Source of the DNA: an uncultured Clostridia bacterium
Lineage (GTDB): Bacteria; Bacillota; Clostridia; Oscillospirales; CAG-272
Direction: 5' to 3'
NCBI GenBank assembly: GCA_944393415.1
Contig: CALYAD010000054.1
Span: 1-34,988 of the forward strand
Length of the DNA: 34,988 nt
Part shown: piece by piece, positions 16,057 through 25,932 of the stretch
Position numbering within the stretch: the first letter of the stretch is position 1
How the letters are laid out: each line of letters begins with the position of its first letter
Made by a program: the position numbers and the translations under genes
The notes under the pieces: generated by a model
Databases searched by the model: none
What the model was told of the DNA's origin: nothing
Seen by the model: the letters and a program-made list of their open reading frames with translations, nothing else

Positions 16057-19000
16057 TTACTTTCTCTTAACTTTAACGGCGCTTCCGGACACGTTCCGGC
16101 TGCCGATAAAGCCCGCTATACCGCAGCATACCGCCTGAAACGCTACAGCCAACAGCGGAATTGCGGCCCAGCCTCTGCCAATGGCGCATAGGAACAGTCC
16201 CGCCGCGGCTCCAGCGGCGCAGGTAAAGCCGGCAAGCCTGCTTCCGTAAAACACCAGCTTCTTCTGACGCTTATATTCGATTAGCGCCGTGAAAAATCCG
16301 ACCGCGCCTGCGCGGGATATCAGTACTCCCTCGCGGTCTGTCTCCGCAGGAGAAACATCATCCCCCTCCGCGTATTTAATGCTTTTGAGAAGCTCGGGTT
16401 CAAGCCCCGTCGTATAGAATACGAGCGCGCTGTCGATGCATGGGTTACAGCTCTTGAGCGAGACGAGCGTATCCGAATTCCGAAGCTCGGATATGCGTCT
16501 GCACAGCTCCTCGTCCGGTCTGAAGGTCATTTTTATACGGCAGAAGAACTCTCCGTCGTCAGCTATGTAAAGCACCCTTGTGTTCCGGTCAAGCTCGCCG
16601 TCGTACCGCGCGACCTTCACGCCGGCTCTTCTCAGATATTTCTCGTCTCCGACCCGAAGCGTGGACCTTCCCACAAGAGCCGTTACGCCATGCTCGGCTA
16701 TTTCCGTCAGCTCCACCTTTTCTTTATTTTCCAGACCGGCCTCTCCGAACATATATCCGAGCGTACCGCCAAGCTTGCGGAACAGCGCCGCCGCGCGCAT
16801 TATATGACTTTCAATCTCCGGCAGATTGCATACCTCGACTTTTGTCGTAACGTTTTCCGCCGGGTAAAGATCATTCTCGTCGATCATTATAACGTTTTCG
16901 TCAAATTCCTCGCTCTCCTCGTCAAAGCCGACTATCGCCGCGCCGTCCCGCGACGCCCTTTCCGCCGCTCGGTAGCGCGGCAGGAACATAGACACGAACG
17001 CGGAAACCGGAGAGGCAAACATTATAATGACAAACGCGCTGAGAAGTCCGTTATATACGCTCTGTCCGATCAGTCCGAATACTATACCGGCGACCAGGGC
17101 CGCGCATACAACTATCGCAAACAGTATGCGCATCATACCGAAGCACTCGTCGCGCAGCGGCTGTTCGTTATAACAGCCGTCTATACGGGCGACTCTGTTT
17201 ATTCTATAGAGCGCCGAATCTCTTGGCGCATAGCCCTCAAACTCAGCATACTCAGGTGTTGAGCGGAAATTACTCATTTTTACCTCGGTACAGTAAGACC
17301 CGTATGATGAGGTAATCTCGAACGCCTTAAGATCACGGCAGGACAGATAATATCTGTAAAGCGTCGCGACAAACAAAATTACCAAAGCCGGAGAGCCGAG
17401 GATCACCGCGTTTTCCGGAAGCTCCCTATACAGCATCATGGAGCCGTTATAAAGAATCGCCATTATCACCGCAAGAGACGTGAATATCTCCGGTATAAAT
17501 ATCCCTTTAGAGCCGCACCTCAGACCGTCTATTACACAATCACCCGCGATGATCGCACCCACAATTGTCAGAACTATTTCAAACCCCGCCAAAAACATAA
17601 TGTTGTCCCGGCTTACGAGCCGCGTTCCGTCAATCGAAACGAAATTAAGACAATCAAGCACCAGACAAAGCAGAGCCGCGATCCCCACGCACCACGTTTT
17701 AACCGCGCGTCTGCGCTGTCTTTCCCGCAGCTTTCTTCCCTGCCTGCCCGCTCTTTCCTCGCAGAAGGCCTTCTCCCGTTTCACATATGCTTCCTTGTCC
17801 TCTACCCTGAGTCCCTCGTCAAAGGGAAGCCGCTCCACCATTTCGTAGCGATAGCCGGAGCTTCTTTTTTTATTCTCTCCCCCGGCAGCGACTCTGCGCC
17901 TTTCCTGCTTGGAAATTTTAAGCGGGGGAACGTTCAGCGAACGGCAAAGCGCCATGAAACGGTCATGCTCCGTCCATGTATCACGGTCTTCGTCGTCCCA
18001 TATATCGTTGTTATTTTCTAGCAGCTCGTCGGTCTCGCTCGGTATTTCGGTCTCCGCCGCGCCGTCATCCCCGGTATTGTCCGGCTCGTCAGAGCCGACA
18101 AATCCGTCTATATCCTTTTCTTCAGACAATTCGCTCTCCTCCGGATATCCTCCGTAATTATCATCGCCGATATCTTCATCTTCGATATCATAGTATGTTT
18201 CGTAACCCGTGCTTTCCGACTCATCGGTTTTTACCTCGTCGTCAAGGAAGGTTATATCAAATCTTTCCTGTATTCCGTATTTATCCTCAAAAAACGGGTG
18301 AGCGGCCTTTTTAGGCTCAGGCTCCCTGACATCCGTTTCCTCGTCAGGGCTCTCCTGCTGTAAATAGTCGGAGGTATCGGGAATATCAGCCACATAGGTT
18401 ATTTTTCTGTTAGCCTCGCTTACAGAAAAGTCCTCCCGACCGGCATCCTCATTACCGGTCCCCTCAAAGCGCTGCTGATATATTCCGTCCTCATCAGAAC
18501 CGGTTTGCGATGAACCGCTGTCGCCGGTTAAACTATCCTCCCGCGCATATTGTTCTTCCGTCGCGTACCGCTCCGGCTGTATGGGCTGTTCAGTTTGCGC
18601 GTAATGCTCAGCCTGCGCGATTCCTGACGTATCCGACTGCACGGCTCGATAACCGTATTCCTGCCGCTCAGGAGCGGTTTCGGGGGCGGAATCCGTATGG
18701 GATTCGTCAGACTCTCCGAAATGGGAATCCATATTCGGATAATCCGCCGCATAGGTTTCCGGCGGAGCTTTATATGCTGTCTGTTGATAAGCGGTATGCT
18801 GATCAGTTTCCTGTCCACCGGGCATTTGATTCTGTACGCCGTAAGACTGTGCGGAGCCGTGATCTCCAACTCCGTTTTGACCGACATTCGCTGTTTCAGT
18901 CACGGTTTCAGTCTCCTTAACGTCGCCGCGCCTGTTTTCCTCCTCTTGAGGATTCCGAGCAGTATACTGATCACCGTTACCGTACCGCTGCCAAACGGGA

Positions 19001-19254
19001 GCAGACACGGCCGTTTCCGCAGTCTCCCCGGAAACTCCGGGTGTCTCAGACTCGGGAGCCGCCTGCTCCGGTACGGCGGGGGGCACGCTCATATCAGTTT
19101 TATTCACAGGAGGAGGCTGCGTATATCCCGCCGCTTTCATAGGCGCTCCGAACGCGCCGAAATCCTTATAATCTCTTTTGTTTTTTTGACCCGGACGACC
19201 GTATGTATTTGATCCATACCCGTCAGGTCTGTCCTTGTTATCCCTTTCGTCCAT
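16057..19254 (-). CDS. Degenerate P-type ATPase-like membrane protein with long acidic N-terminal tail
   Basis: A 1065-residue protein. Residues 1-430 are low-complexity, rich in Glu, Asp, Gln, Thr and Tyr, and probably disordered. A basic stretch (450-518) follows. About eight hydrophobic segments lie near 521-540, 551-573, 585-606, 616-636, 708-730, 735-757, 1005-1026 and 1027-1050: the 4+2+2 order of P1B ATPases. After helix 6, ASPVSAFVSMFLPRYRAAERASRDGAAIVG is laid out like the stretch before the phosphorylation motif, but DKTGT is replaced by DENDL (Asp792). TALVGRSTLRVGD (858-870) resembles the nucleotide domain, and VLYIADDGEFF...LKSCNPC (894-939) the region that normally carries TGDN. 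No TGE actuator motif lies in the short 637-707 loop. It is probably a catalytically dead relative with a structural or sensing role. The start at 19254 has GGAAGGA upstream; it lies between rlmB and the radical SAM gene. Confidence 0.8.
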   Translation of the reverse strand: MDERDNKDRPDGYGSNTYGRPGQKNKRDYKDFGAFGAPMKAAGYTQPPPVNKTDMSVPPAVPEQAAPESETPGVSGETAETAVSAPVWQRYGNGDQYTARNPQEEENRRGDVKETETVTETANVGQNGVGDHGSAQSYGVQNQMPGGQETDQHTAYQQTAYKAPPETYAADYPNMDSHFGESDESHTDSAPETAPERQEYGYRAVQSDTSGIAQAEHYAQTEQPIQPERYATEEQYAREDSLTGDSGSSQTGSDEDGIYQQRFEGTGNEDAGREDFSVSEANRKITYVADIPDTSDYLQQESPDEETDVREPEPKKAAHPFFEDKYGIQERFDITFLDDEVKTDESESTGYETYYDIEDEDIGDDNYGGYPEESELSEEKDIDGFVGSDEPDNTGDDGAAETEIPSETDELLENNNDIWDDEDRDTWTEHDRFMALCRSLNVPPLKISKQERRRVAAGGENKKRSSGYRYEMVERLPFDEGLRVEDKEAYVKREKAFCEERAGRQGRKLRERQRRRAVKTWCVGIAALLCLVLDCLNFVSIDGTRLVSRDNIMFLAGFEIVLTIVGAIIAGDCVIDGLRCGSKGIFIPEIFTSLAVIMAILYNGSMMLYRELPENAVILGSPALVILFVATLYRYYLSCRDLKAFEITSSYGSYCTEVKMSNFRSTPEYAEFEGYAPRDSALYRINRVARIDGCYNEQPLRDECFGMMRILFAIVVCAALVAGIVFGLIGQSVYNGLLSAFVIIMFASPVSAFVSMFLPRYRAAERASRDGAAIVGFDEESEEFDENVIMIDENDLYPAENVTTKVEVCNLPEIESHIMRAAALFRKLGGTLGYMFGEAGLENKEKVELTEIAEHGVTALVGRSTLRVGDEKYLRRAGVKVARYDGELDRNTRVLYIADDGEFFCRIKMTFRPDEELCRRISELRNSDTLVSLKSCNPCIDSALVFYTTGLEPELLKSIKYAEGDDVSPAETDREGVLISRAGAVGFFTALIEYKRQKKLVFYGSRLAGFTCAAGAAAGLFLCAIGRGWAAIPLLAVAFQAVCCGIAGFIGSRNVSGSAVKVKRK

Positions 19255-19310
19255 TAAACCGGAGATTCCTTCCTTTCGCTGTATTTATAAATTGATATAT
19301 CAGACACTGT

Positions 19311-20087
19311 TCATCGGTCTGCGCCGAAATATTTGCTTGCATGAAAAAGTATGACCGCCGCCGCGGAGGAGACGTTAAGTGAATTGACCTTACCCCTCAT
19401 AGGTATTGATATTATAAAATCACTCTTATCCTTTACCGTCCTTGAAACTCCGGAGCCTTCAGAACCGAATATAAATGCCGCCGGCGTGATTATCTCGGTT
19501 TTTTCGTAATCCAGTCCTCCGGCCTCTGATGCGTATATCCAAAGACCCGCTTTTTTAAGCTCTTCGATGGCAGCGGATATATTCGAAACCTTAGCTACCG
19601 GCAGATGAATATATGCCCCCGCGGAGGCTTTTGCCACCGCCGCGGTCAGCGTCGCGCTCCTTCGCTTGGGAATTACGATACCGTGGCATCCCGCACCTTC
19701 CGCCACTCTTATAAGCGCTCCGAGATTATGAGGATCGTTTATGCCGTCCGCTATCACTACGAACGGAGCTTCCCCTCTTTTCTCTGCGTTCTCAAGTATA
19801 TCTGCGATCGAGCAGTATTCCTTTTCCGCCGCGACCGCAATAACGCCCTGATGATTCAACCCGCCTGACATCGTATCGAGCTTGGACTTTCCGGCGCTAA
19901 GCACCGGTATTCCGAGGCGTCTTGCCTCAGACGCTATCACCTTTATCGATCCCTCGAGCTTACCGTCCTTAATGAAAAGCTTGTCCACGTCCCTGCCCGA
20001 CCTCAACAGCTCCATAACCGCGTTGCGTCCCACCACGACACTCTCCGACGTATTCTCCGCTCTCTCTTCCTCTATCTCTTTTCTCAT
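19311..20087 (-). CDS. rlmB: RlmB/TrmH-family 2'-O-ribose RNA methyltransferase
   Basis: A 258-residue SPOUT methyltransferase. An N-terminal substrate-binding domain (VVVGRNAVMELLRSGRDVDK through GLNHQGVIAVAA, about 17-87) precedes the knotted catalytic domain. Its three motifs are NDPHNLGALIRVAEGAG, IFGSEGSGV and IPMRGKVNSLNVSSAAAVILF. Relatives methylate a 23S rRNA guanosine (G2251 in E. coli) or tRNA; the RlmB assignment follows the NHQG and NSLNVS motifs and is the best guess. It is the first gene of a minus-strand operon whose promoter is at 20289-20317, giving a leader of about 195 bases. The ATG at 20087 is preceded by AAAGG at about 12 bases. Confidence 0.92.
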   Translation of the reverse strand: MRKEIEEERAENTSESVVVGRNAVMELLRSGRDVDKLFIKDGKLEGSIKVIASEARRLGIPVLSAGKSKLDTMSGGLNHQGVIAVAAEKEYCSIADILENAEKRGEAPFVVIADGINDPHNLGALIRVAEGAGCHGIVIPKRRSATLTAAVAKASAGAYIHLPVAKVSNISAAIEELKKAGLWIYASEAGGLDYEKTEIITPAAFIFGSEGSGVSRTVKDKSDFIISIPMRGKVNSLNVSSAAAVILFHASKYFGADR

Positions 20088-20288
20088 CGATGCAATACCT
20101 TTCTAATATTATTACGTTTCTTAAAAATTGAGTTCAAAAAAGTTTTTCGGAGCAACCAATGGATCAACCCTGAATCGTTGGCCGGACTTTGGAAAAATAA
20201 TGCGAAAAATAACTGTTTGAGCACGTTTTCAATTCAGTTTCCAAAAACTCCGTCATATACGCGCGGCGCAAAACAGCCGATCAATTTT

Positions 20289-20317
20289 ATTATAACATAT
20301 ATTTTAAACTTTGTATA
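20289..20317 (-). promoter_or_regulatory. Promoter of the rlmB operon
   Basis: On the minus strand, TATACA (20312-20317), a 17-base spacer and TATAAT (20289-20294). The start would lie near 20282, leaving an untranslated leader of about 195 bases before rlmB. Confidence 0.6.
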
Positions 20318-20468
20318 GTCCTTTCGAGCAAAATTTTAAATTTTTTTATCCCCTTTTTTTAGCCTTTTCCGCAAACATTGAAAAATTAAATTTACCATAA
20401 GAGCCTCTTTTAAAAAATGGGCTCTTACAATCTTACTGAAACTTTTCCGAAAAGTTTTCGAAGAGGAT

Positions 20469-20504
20469 TTAAGGGGGAACTTTTTTCAAAAAGTTCCCCC
20501 TTAA
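20469..20504 (-). terminator. Strong terminator hairpin after the GH38 gene
   Basis: A near-perfect inverted repeat, TTAAGGGGGAACTTTTT with AAAAAGTTCCCCCTTAA, directly downstream of the alpha-mannosidase stop. It is nearly symmetrical, so it could also work on the plus strand. The sequence is related to the hairpin at 4538-4565. Confidence 0.7.
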
Positions 20505-20528
20505 GGCCATTTTCGTTCAGCCGCATAT

Positions 20529-23500
20529 TCACTTAAGCTTTAACGTTATTATCTCAAACCCGCCGATATCAAGCGTTATCCTGCCGTCCTGACAGGGAAG
20601 CTCTGAAATTTCGTTTTCAAGCAGATCGCATATATACGCTTTCTTCACATCCAGCGCGGTAGTCAGAGTCGCCTTGCATCTGATGTTTTTGCATTCATAT
20701 AAACGCAAAACGGTATCTTCCCCGTACTCCGCCTCCTTGACAGTCTCGCAGATAACGTTCTCGCGGTCAAGCGAGACAAGTGAGTAGGATTCGGGGAGAA
20801 CGCTTTCGCCGCCGCAAGCCTTCACCGCGGTCATGGGATAGTTGTGATAATAAGCAAGTTTTACCGTGTCGCTGTCGCCAAGCGTTCCGGCGTGCGGATA
20901 AATTGAATATACGAACGGTATCTCGCCCTGATCAGCCTCCGGATCCGGATCCGTGGAGCATTTTAATAGCGAAAGCTGCATTACCCCATCATGTATATCA
21001 TGACCGTATTTACAGTCGTTTATCAGGCTTACTCCATACCCTCCGTCGGAGATGTCCGCGTATTTCTGCCCGCACACCTCGAATTTCGCCATGTCCCAGC
21101 TTGTGTTTTTATGCGTAGGACGCTCTATGGTACCGAACTGTATCTCGTATGTCGCCTTATCGGAATTTATATCTACCGGGAACGCCGCCTTTACCATCAG
21201 GTGCTTCTGATGCCAATCGGCGACGGTATCAAAGTCGATTTTTGAGGATCCTTCGGTAAACCAGACAGTCTGCGTGATCTTGGATTTTTTATAAGGCCGT
21301 ACCAGCCTTATTCCTTTTCTTACGCCGTCACACACTGCCTCAGCACTTTCAATTTCGCTGAGAACCTTGTAGCCTTCAAGTGAGTACGGCTGCCATTCCC
21401 AGGCGTCGTACGCGTCCGGATGATCGGCGTAAATTCGTATCTCGTTGCCTTTCTGACCGGCGCTTATTATCTCTCTGCCGTTGATTTTATCGTATATAGA
21501 GGATATCATCCAGTTTTCGTCAAACGAAACGCTGATGCGGTCGTTTTCGACGTGCCTTCCGTCTATTACGATACTGCTTTCGGTCTTGAACTCCTTAACG
21601 CAGGCATACCCCTTTGGCGGTATGTTCTCGACATAAGCGCTTATGCCGTCTATAACAACAGTACCGCTTCCGACAAAGGAATGAGGGTTGAAAACGACGT
21701 AGCCGCGCTCGGAAGAGATACCGGACGCGATCAGCTCCTTTGCGTCGGATATAGCTTTCCCGGCTATGCTTTTTATTTCAGCGTAATCAATGTCGCATTG
21801 CTCATATACCTCTTTTATGGAGGATCCGGGGATTATATCGTGGAACTGGTTGGTGAGTATCATCTCCCAGCCGTGATGCAGCTCCGCTTTGGGAAATTCC
21901 TTTCCTTTGAGCGCTTTTGCCATGACCGACAGGAACTCCGCGTCGAGATACATAAACTCACTTTGCCTGTTGTTTCTCTTGTTTTTAGCCTGAGAGGTGT
22001 AGGTCCCGCGATGGAACTCAAGATAAAGCTCGCCTCTCCATTCGGGAAGAAGCTTGTTTCCCTCAATCTTCTTTTCAAGTCTTGAAAGAAAGTCGCCCGC
22101 GAACTCTATTTTGGCGTTGGGAGCTCCGGGAATGCCGTGCGCGGTACGCCGGGCAAGCTCAAGGTGCTCGGCTGTAGGCCCGCCGCCGCCGTCTCCGAAG
22201 CCGAAGGTGAGTATCGCTTCGTTACTGAGATTTTTCTGCTGGTAACGGTCATAGGTACCGGCTATCATTTTCGGGCCGGTATTTCCGACATAAGTAGTGC
22301 CGTTACCGGGAGCTCCTCTGCCCTTATCCTGGGCGGTGAGGAAGTAGGTGTTTATCTTAGTACCGTCGATGCCCTGCCAGGCGAAGGTGTCGTATGGCAT
22401 CATGTTTGTGTCGTTCCAGCTTATTTTAGAGGTTACGAACCAATCCACGCCGCTCTTTTTCAGTATCTGCGGAAGCGCGGCGGAATACCCGAACACGTCC
22501 GGCAGCCAGAGAACGCGGTTTTCGACCCCGAATTCCTGTTTAAAGAAATTTTTACCGTACATGACCTGGCGGACAAGGCTTTCGCCGGAGGTGAGGTTGC
22601 AGTCGGCTTCCACCCACATCGCGCCCTCGCACTCCCATCTGCCCGCCTTTATCATCTGCTTTACCTGCTCGTACAGCTCGGGCGCCTCTTCCATAAGGTT
22701 TTGATAAAGCAGCGCCTGCGAGGACATGAACTTATACTCGGGGTAGCGCTTCATCAGCTCAAGCACTGTGGCAAAAGAGCGCTGCACCTTTTCCCTCGTC
22801 TGCCTGAGCGTCCACTTCCACGCGCAGTCTATATGCGTGTGCCCTATACATACGGTTGTCTGGGGCTGTATTCTGCAGTATGCTCCGTAAAATTGTCCGT
22901 CCATGTAAGCCTTTGCTCTGACAAGCGAAGAAAAATAGTCCTCGGAGCCTATCTCAAAGAGGTCGAGCATTGACACCGCCGCGTCAAGATACCTGAGTAT
23001 CTCGGCGTATTCCTGGGAATTGGGGTTAAGATAGTCGAGCATCTCAAACGGTACTCTGATATCGTAATAAAGCTGTTCGGCGACGGTATTGACGTTCATA
23101 ATCTCGGCGTAAAAACGGGTAGATGATATTTTCGGTCCGGTATAACCGTAGATATAAACGTCGTATACGCCGGCCCCGTCGAGCTCGACGTATGTGTGGT
23201 TGGTGTCCATTCCCTGTCTCATTTCGCCGTTTATATAGGCTATAAACTGAGGATTGTCGGCATCCCAGCCGCGTCTGTCGGTATTTACCTTCAGACGTAC
23301 CGGCTTTTCCGCAAGCTCTCCGGTTACGTTTACCGTGAAATGGAACCACGCGTGGCTGTCCCAGCCGCTTCCCCAGACCCCGCCCGGCTCAAAAGCCGTA
23401 AACTCCGAAAGAGGCGGAGGGGTATTTCCTTCCTTGTAGCCGCAGGGGCAGTAGGTCAGAGCCTCCACCGGTCTTGTGTTGCAGAAGCGTGTGGAGTCAA

Positions 23501-23543
23501 TGATCGACAGATATTTTTTTACCTTTCTGTACTGAGTTTTCAT
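20529..23543 (-). CDS. GH38 alpha-mannosidase
   Basis: A 1004-residue glycoside hydrolase family 38 enzyme, usual length for the family. The N-terminal ~220 residues form the helical and beta regions before the catalytic barrel. The metal-binding motif is CIGHTHIDCAWKWTLRQTREK with His237-x-Asp239, and the nucleophile is Asp349 in WLPDVFGYSAALPQIL. A further family motif, NQFHDIIPGSSI, starts the three-helix region, and the C-terminal beta domains run to the end. It hydrolyses alpha-mannosides with retention. No signal peptide, so it is cytoplasmic. I choose ATG 23543; the TTG directly before it (23546) is slightly better spaced from AAGGAA and cannot be excluded. It is last in the glycosidase cluster, 254 bases after GH78. 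Confidence 0.95.
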   Translation of the reverse strand: MKTQYRKVKKYLSIIDSTRFCNTRPVEALTYCPCGYKEGNTPPPLSEFTAFEPGGVWGSGWDSHAWFHFTVNVTGELAEKPVRLKVNTDRRGWDADNPQFIAYINGEMRQGMDTNHTYVELDGAGVYDVYIYGYTGPKISSTRFYAEIMNVNTVAEQLYYDIRVPFEMLDYLNPNSQEYAEILRYLDAAVSMLDLFEIGSEDYFSSLVRAKAYMDGQFYGAYCRIQPQTTVCIGHTHIDCAWKWTLRQTREKVQRSFATVLELMKRYPEYKFMSSQALLYQNLMEEAPELYEQVKQMIKAGRWECEGAMWVEADCNLTSGESLVRQVMYGKNFFKQEFGVENRVLWLPDVFGYSAALPQILKKSGVDWFVTSKISWNDTNMMPYDTFAWQGIDGTKINTYFLTAQDKGRGAPGNGTTYVGNTGPKMIAGTYDRYQQKNLSNEAILTFGFGDGGGGPTAEHLELARRTAHGIPGAPNAKIEFAGDFLSRLEKKIEGNKLLPEWRGELYLEFHRGTYTSQAKNKRNNRQSEFMYLDAEFLSVMAKALKGKEFPKAELHHGWEMILTNQFHDIIPGSSIKEVYEQCDIDYAEIKSIAGKAISDAKELIASGISSERGYVVFNPHSFVGSGTVVIDGISAYVENIPPKGYACVKEFKTESSIVIDGRHVENDRISVSFDENWMISSIYDKINGREIISAGQKGNEIRIYADHPDAYDAWEWQPYSLEGYKVLSEIESAEAVCDGVRKGIRLVRPYKKSKITQTVWFTEGSSKIDFDTVADWHQKHLMVKAAFPVDINSDKATYEIQFGTIERPTHKNTSWDMAKFEVCGQKYADISDGGYGVSLINDCKYGHDIHDGVMQLSLLKCSTDPDPEADQGEIPFVYSIYPHAGTLGDSDTVKLAYYHNYPMTAVKACGGESVLPESYSLVSLDRENVICETVKEAEYGEDTVLRLYECKNIRCKATLTTALDVKKAYICDLLENEISELPCQDGRITLDIGGFEIITLKLK

Positions 23544-23797
23544 CAATTTGAAGTTTCCTTTCTTATCTTACGCAAAAACACACCGCCCTATCATCCCCGC
23601 ATGTCTTGAAGCGGGTCAGACACAAAATACGGTACGTCTTGCGGTTACTAAACATGAAAGAATATTTTTCCTCGGGTCGGCATACGGAAATTTTGACGTT
23701 CAGTTTTCCCCGCGAAAAACGTGAGTATCTCTGAAAACGCCGCCTTTTTGAGCCGCCGGTGTTGAAGAGGAATATTTTAACTAAGCTTTTATGGCAA

Positions 23798-25798
23798 TCA
23801 GTATGGGCTCACCCCGTCCGCGAAAACGATCGCGGGAGCGGTCGCCCATGGGTGGAACAGGCTCGTGTTCCATTTCTGATCTTTTCCCCAAGCCTCGTAT
23901 GTTGTGGTAGCGCCCTCCCTGAGCATGTTAAGCCAGCAGCACGGGTCGAGAGCCATTTCCTCGGCCTCGCGTACCCTGCCCTCCTTAACGAAGGCGGCAA
24001 GCGTGAAATAAGCCATATACACTCCCATTGAGCGCAGCCCTTTTTTCTTAATGAAAGCCATTACGCGATCTTTCAGCTCCGGGTCGGCGTCGCACAGTCC
24101 GAAAAGAAGCGGCAGGATATTGGAATGAACGGATGAATGCTTTGTGTGCGGGCTGTCTGTGAACAGCCCGGTTTCCTTCGAAAAGAAGCGTTTTCTGAAG
24201 GACACTCCGACATTTTCGGTTATACCGCTCTTTTCCCTGCCGAGTATTTCGCTTATTTGGTCGAAGGTCTTAAGAAATCCGTACCAATAGGCGTTTATAA
24301 CGTTATGCAGCCCTTTGCCTATCGGCTTTGTAAGCGGAAAATCATAACCGTCCCTGAGATTTTGCGGCCAATCCACAAGATTCCATTTATCAACACCTTC
24401 GAGCAGAGCGTCGGCATTCATGAATTTTTTGAAGTATTCCAGCTCGGCGCTTAAATAAGGCTCGGTTAAACGCAGAAAATCCATATCCCCGTCCATGCGG
24501 AAGGCCCAAAGTATCTGCGCCGGGAGCTGCAGTGAATAATCGGCTATCTCCTGCATAAGCGAAGCGTTTGATACCGCCATTATACCCGGACATATAAAGG
24601 ATGAGCGGCAGAATTCCATGATCGCCTTTTTCATCATGGCCGTATTGCCTGTCAGAACGGCTTGTGCCCTCGCGGCTATTGACACGTCGCCGAGATACTG
24701 CCCTTTTTCCCTTGTGGGGCAATCGAGGTACCCCTCCTGGGTACCGTACTTTATGGTATCCGCGCATAGGGCAATTATTTTTCTCAGCGTCGGGTCTTCG
24801 GTTTTGTAGCCTGCTTTCAGCTCAAACGGATAGTGCCGAACAGTCATTTCGATCTCCGTTATTTCTGTTCCGGGGGCAAAATGAAGCTCTGCGTACCTGA
24901 ACGCCTTGTAGTCGTACTGCCTTAAGGTGTCTTTCTTACCCGAAAGCAGCCATTTTTCTTCATATCTGCAGTTACAGCGCATATCATACCTGACGCTGCC
25001 GTCAGAACAGAGCTCCTCTCCGAAGCGAAGCGAAACGACGTCTCCCGCGTTGCCTTTCGCGACGGCGGAAAGATATCCTGCCGCCTCCCGACCGAAATCC
25101 ACTCTGACGAACGCGTCCGTTTTTTCCGTTTTGACCGGAATGAGCCTGTATACATCGAGCTGTCTGGTCGGCTGCTTTATAAGCGTGTAGTCGGCGTTTT
25201 CGTATATCGCCGCGTTGTCCCATAAGCTGTCGTCAAACCCCGGAGAGTCGAAATCGGCTTCCGGGGAGGCGCTGTCGTAGCATTCGGCAAACGCGGTATC
25301 GTATCCGAGCCTGCCGCATTCGGTATATCCCGTATGGTAAGCGCATTTCCAGTCAGTGTCGCTAACGCATACTGTCTTTCCGTCGCAGGCCAGCTCAAAA
25401 TACAGCATCTGCCTGAGATCTCCAGATACCCAGACGCGGTTGATAAGACCCTGGTAGTAGGTGTGTACCGCAAAGGTGTTTTCCCCTGTCCTCAGACGGT
25501 CAGTAATATCAAGCTCACAGTAATAGTAAGCAGAGGGATACGCGGGAGCGGGACCTTCCGTCACAAATTCCCCGTTTACATACAGCTTAAAATGATCGTC
25601 GGCGGAGATTCTGAGCAGCGCCCTTCCGGGGCTGACGATACTTATTTTCTTTCTGAACAGTATGTGCTTATTGAGCAGCTCCTCCGGATGCCGCGGAAGA
25701 GATGGCGTTTGTCCTTCCTTATGAAATACGTTTATGGGCTTCAGCTTTGAAAAATCGGGATGACATATGAACTTCGGAGTCATAATATCCGGCTTCAT
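23798..25798 (-). CDS. GH78-like alpha-L-rhamnosidase
   Basis: A 666-residue protein, shorter than many GH78 enzymes because it lacks extra N-terminal domains. The N-terminal ~210 residues form a beta-sandwich of carbohydrate-binding type (LLRISADDHFKLYVNGEFV). A beta domain follows (about 215-325), then an (alpha/alpha)6 barrel from about 330. The GH78 acid motif appears as DCPTREKGQYLGD (359-371), and the C-terminal TTTYEAWGKD (631-640) holds Glu635, the likely second carboxylate. Canonical GH78 enzymes have DCPQR-x-ER-x-GW-x-GD, so this is a divergent member and its sugar could differ from rhamnose. No signal peptide. ATG 25798 has GAAGGTG upstream; the gene lies 134 bases after the SIS gene. 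Confidence 0.88.
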   Translation of the reverse strand: MKPDIMTPKFICHPDFSKLKPINVFHKEGQTPSLPRHPEELLNKHILFRKKISIVSPGRALLRISADDHFKLYVNGEFVTEGPAPAYPSAYYYCELDITDRLRTGENTFAVHTYYQGLINRVWVSGDLRQMLYFELACDGKTVCVSDTDWKCAYHTGYTECGRLGYDTAFAECYDSASPEADFDSPGFDDSLWDNAAIYENADYTLIKQPTRQLDVYRLIPVKTEKTDAFVRVDFGREAAGYLSAVAKGNAGDVVSLRFGEELCSDGSVRYDMRCNCRYEEKWLLSGKKDTLRQYDYKAFRYAELHFAPGTEITEIEMTVRHYPFELKAGYKTEDPTLRKIIALCADTIKYGTQEGYLDCPTREKGQYLGDVSIAARAQAVLTGNTAMMKKAIMEFCRSSFICPGIMAVSNASLMQEIADYSLQLPAQILWAFRMDGDMDFLRLTEPYLSAELEYFKKFMNADALLEGVDKWNLVDWPQNLRDGYDFPLTKPIGKGLHNVINAYWYGFLKTFDQISEILGREKSGITENVGVSFRKRFFSKETGLFTDSPHTKHSSVHSNILPLLFGLCDADPELKDRVMAFIKKKGLRSMGVYMAYFTLAAFVKEGRVREAEEMALDPCCWLNMLREGATTTYEAWGKDQKWNTSLFHPWATAPAIVFADGVSPY

Positions 25799-25932
25799 GG
25801 CACACCTTCTCCCTTCTTTTTGATTTAATGCCCGCGCTTAGCTTTGGCTGACGCGAATACGGGCAACAAGGAATTCCGCTTATCCGGACCCGCGGAGGCA
25901 CGGTGATTTTAATGAAAGCGTATGTAAAGAAT

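Larger units (their letters stand above)
20088..20528. other. Intergenic region between rlmB and the GH38 gene
   Basis: About 440 bases without a conventional gene. It contains the rlmB promoter and long leader, a TAAGAGCC/GGCTCTTA stem (20398-20427), an AAACTTTT/AAAAGTTT stem near 20440-20458, and the strong GH38 terminator (20469-20504). No riboswitch was recognised in the leader. Confidence 0.6.

Noticed and set aside
22137..22973. A 278-codon plus-strand frame opposite the GH38 gene
   Set aside because: Antisense shadow of a strongly conserved gene; no ribosome binding site and no family features. The same applies to long frames opposite nifJ (10251-10889), the 1065-residue gene (16690-17262) and GH38 (21420-22085).
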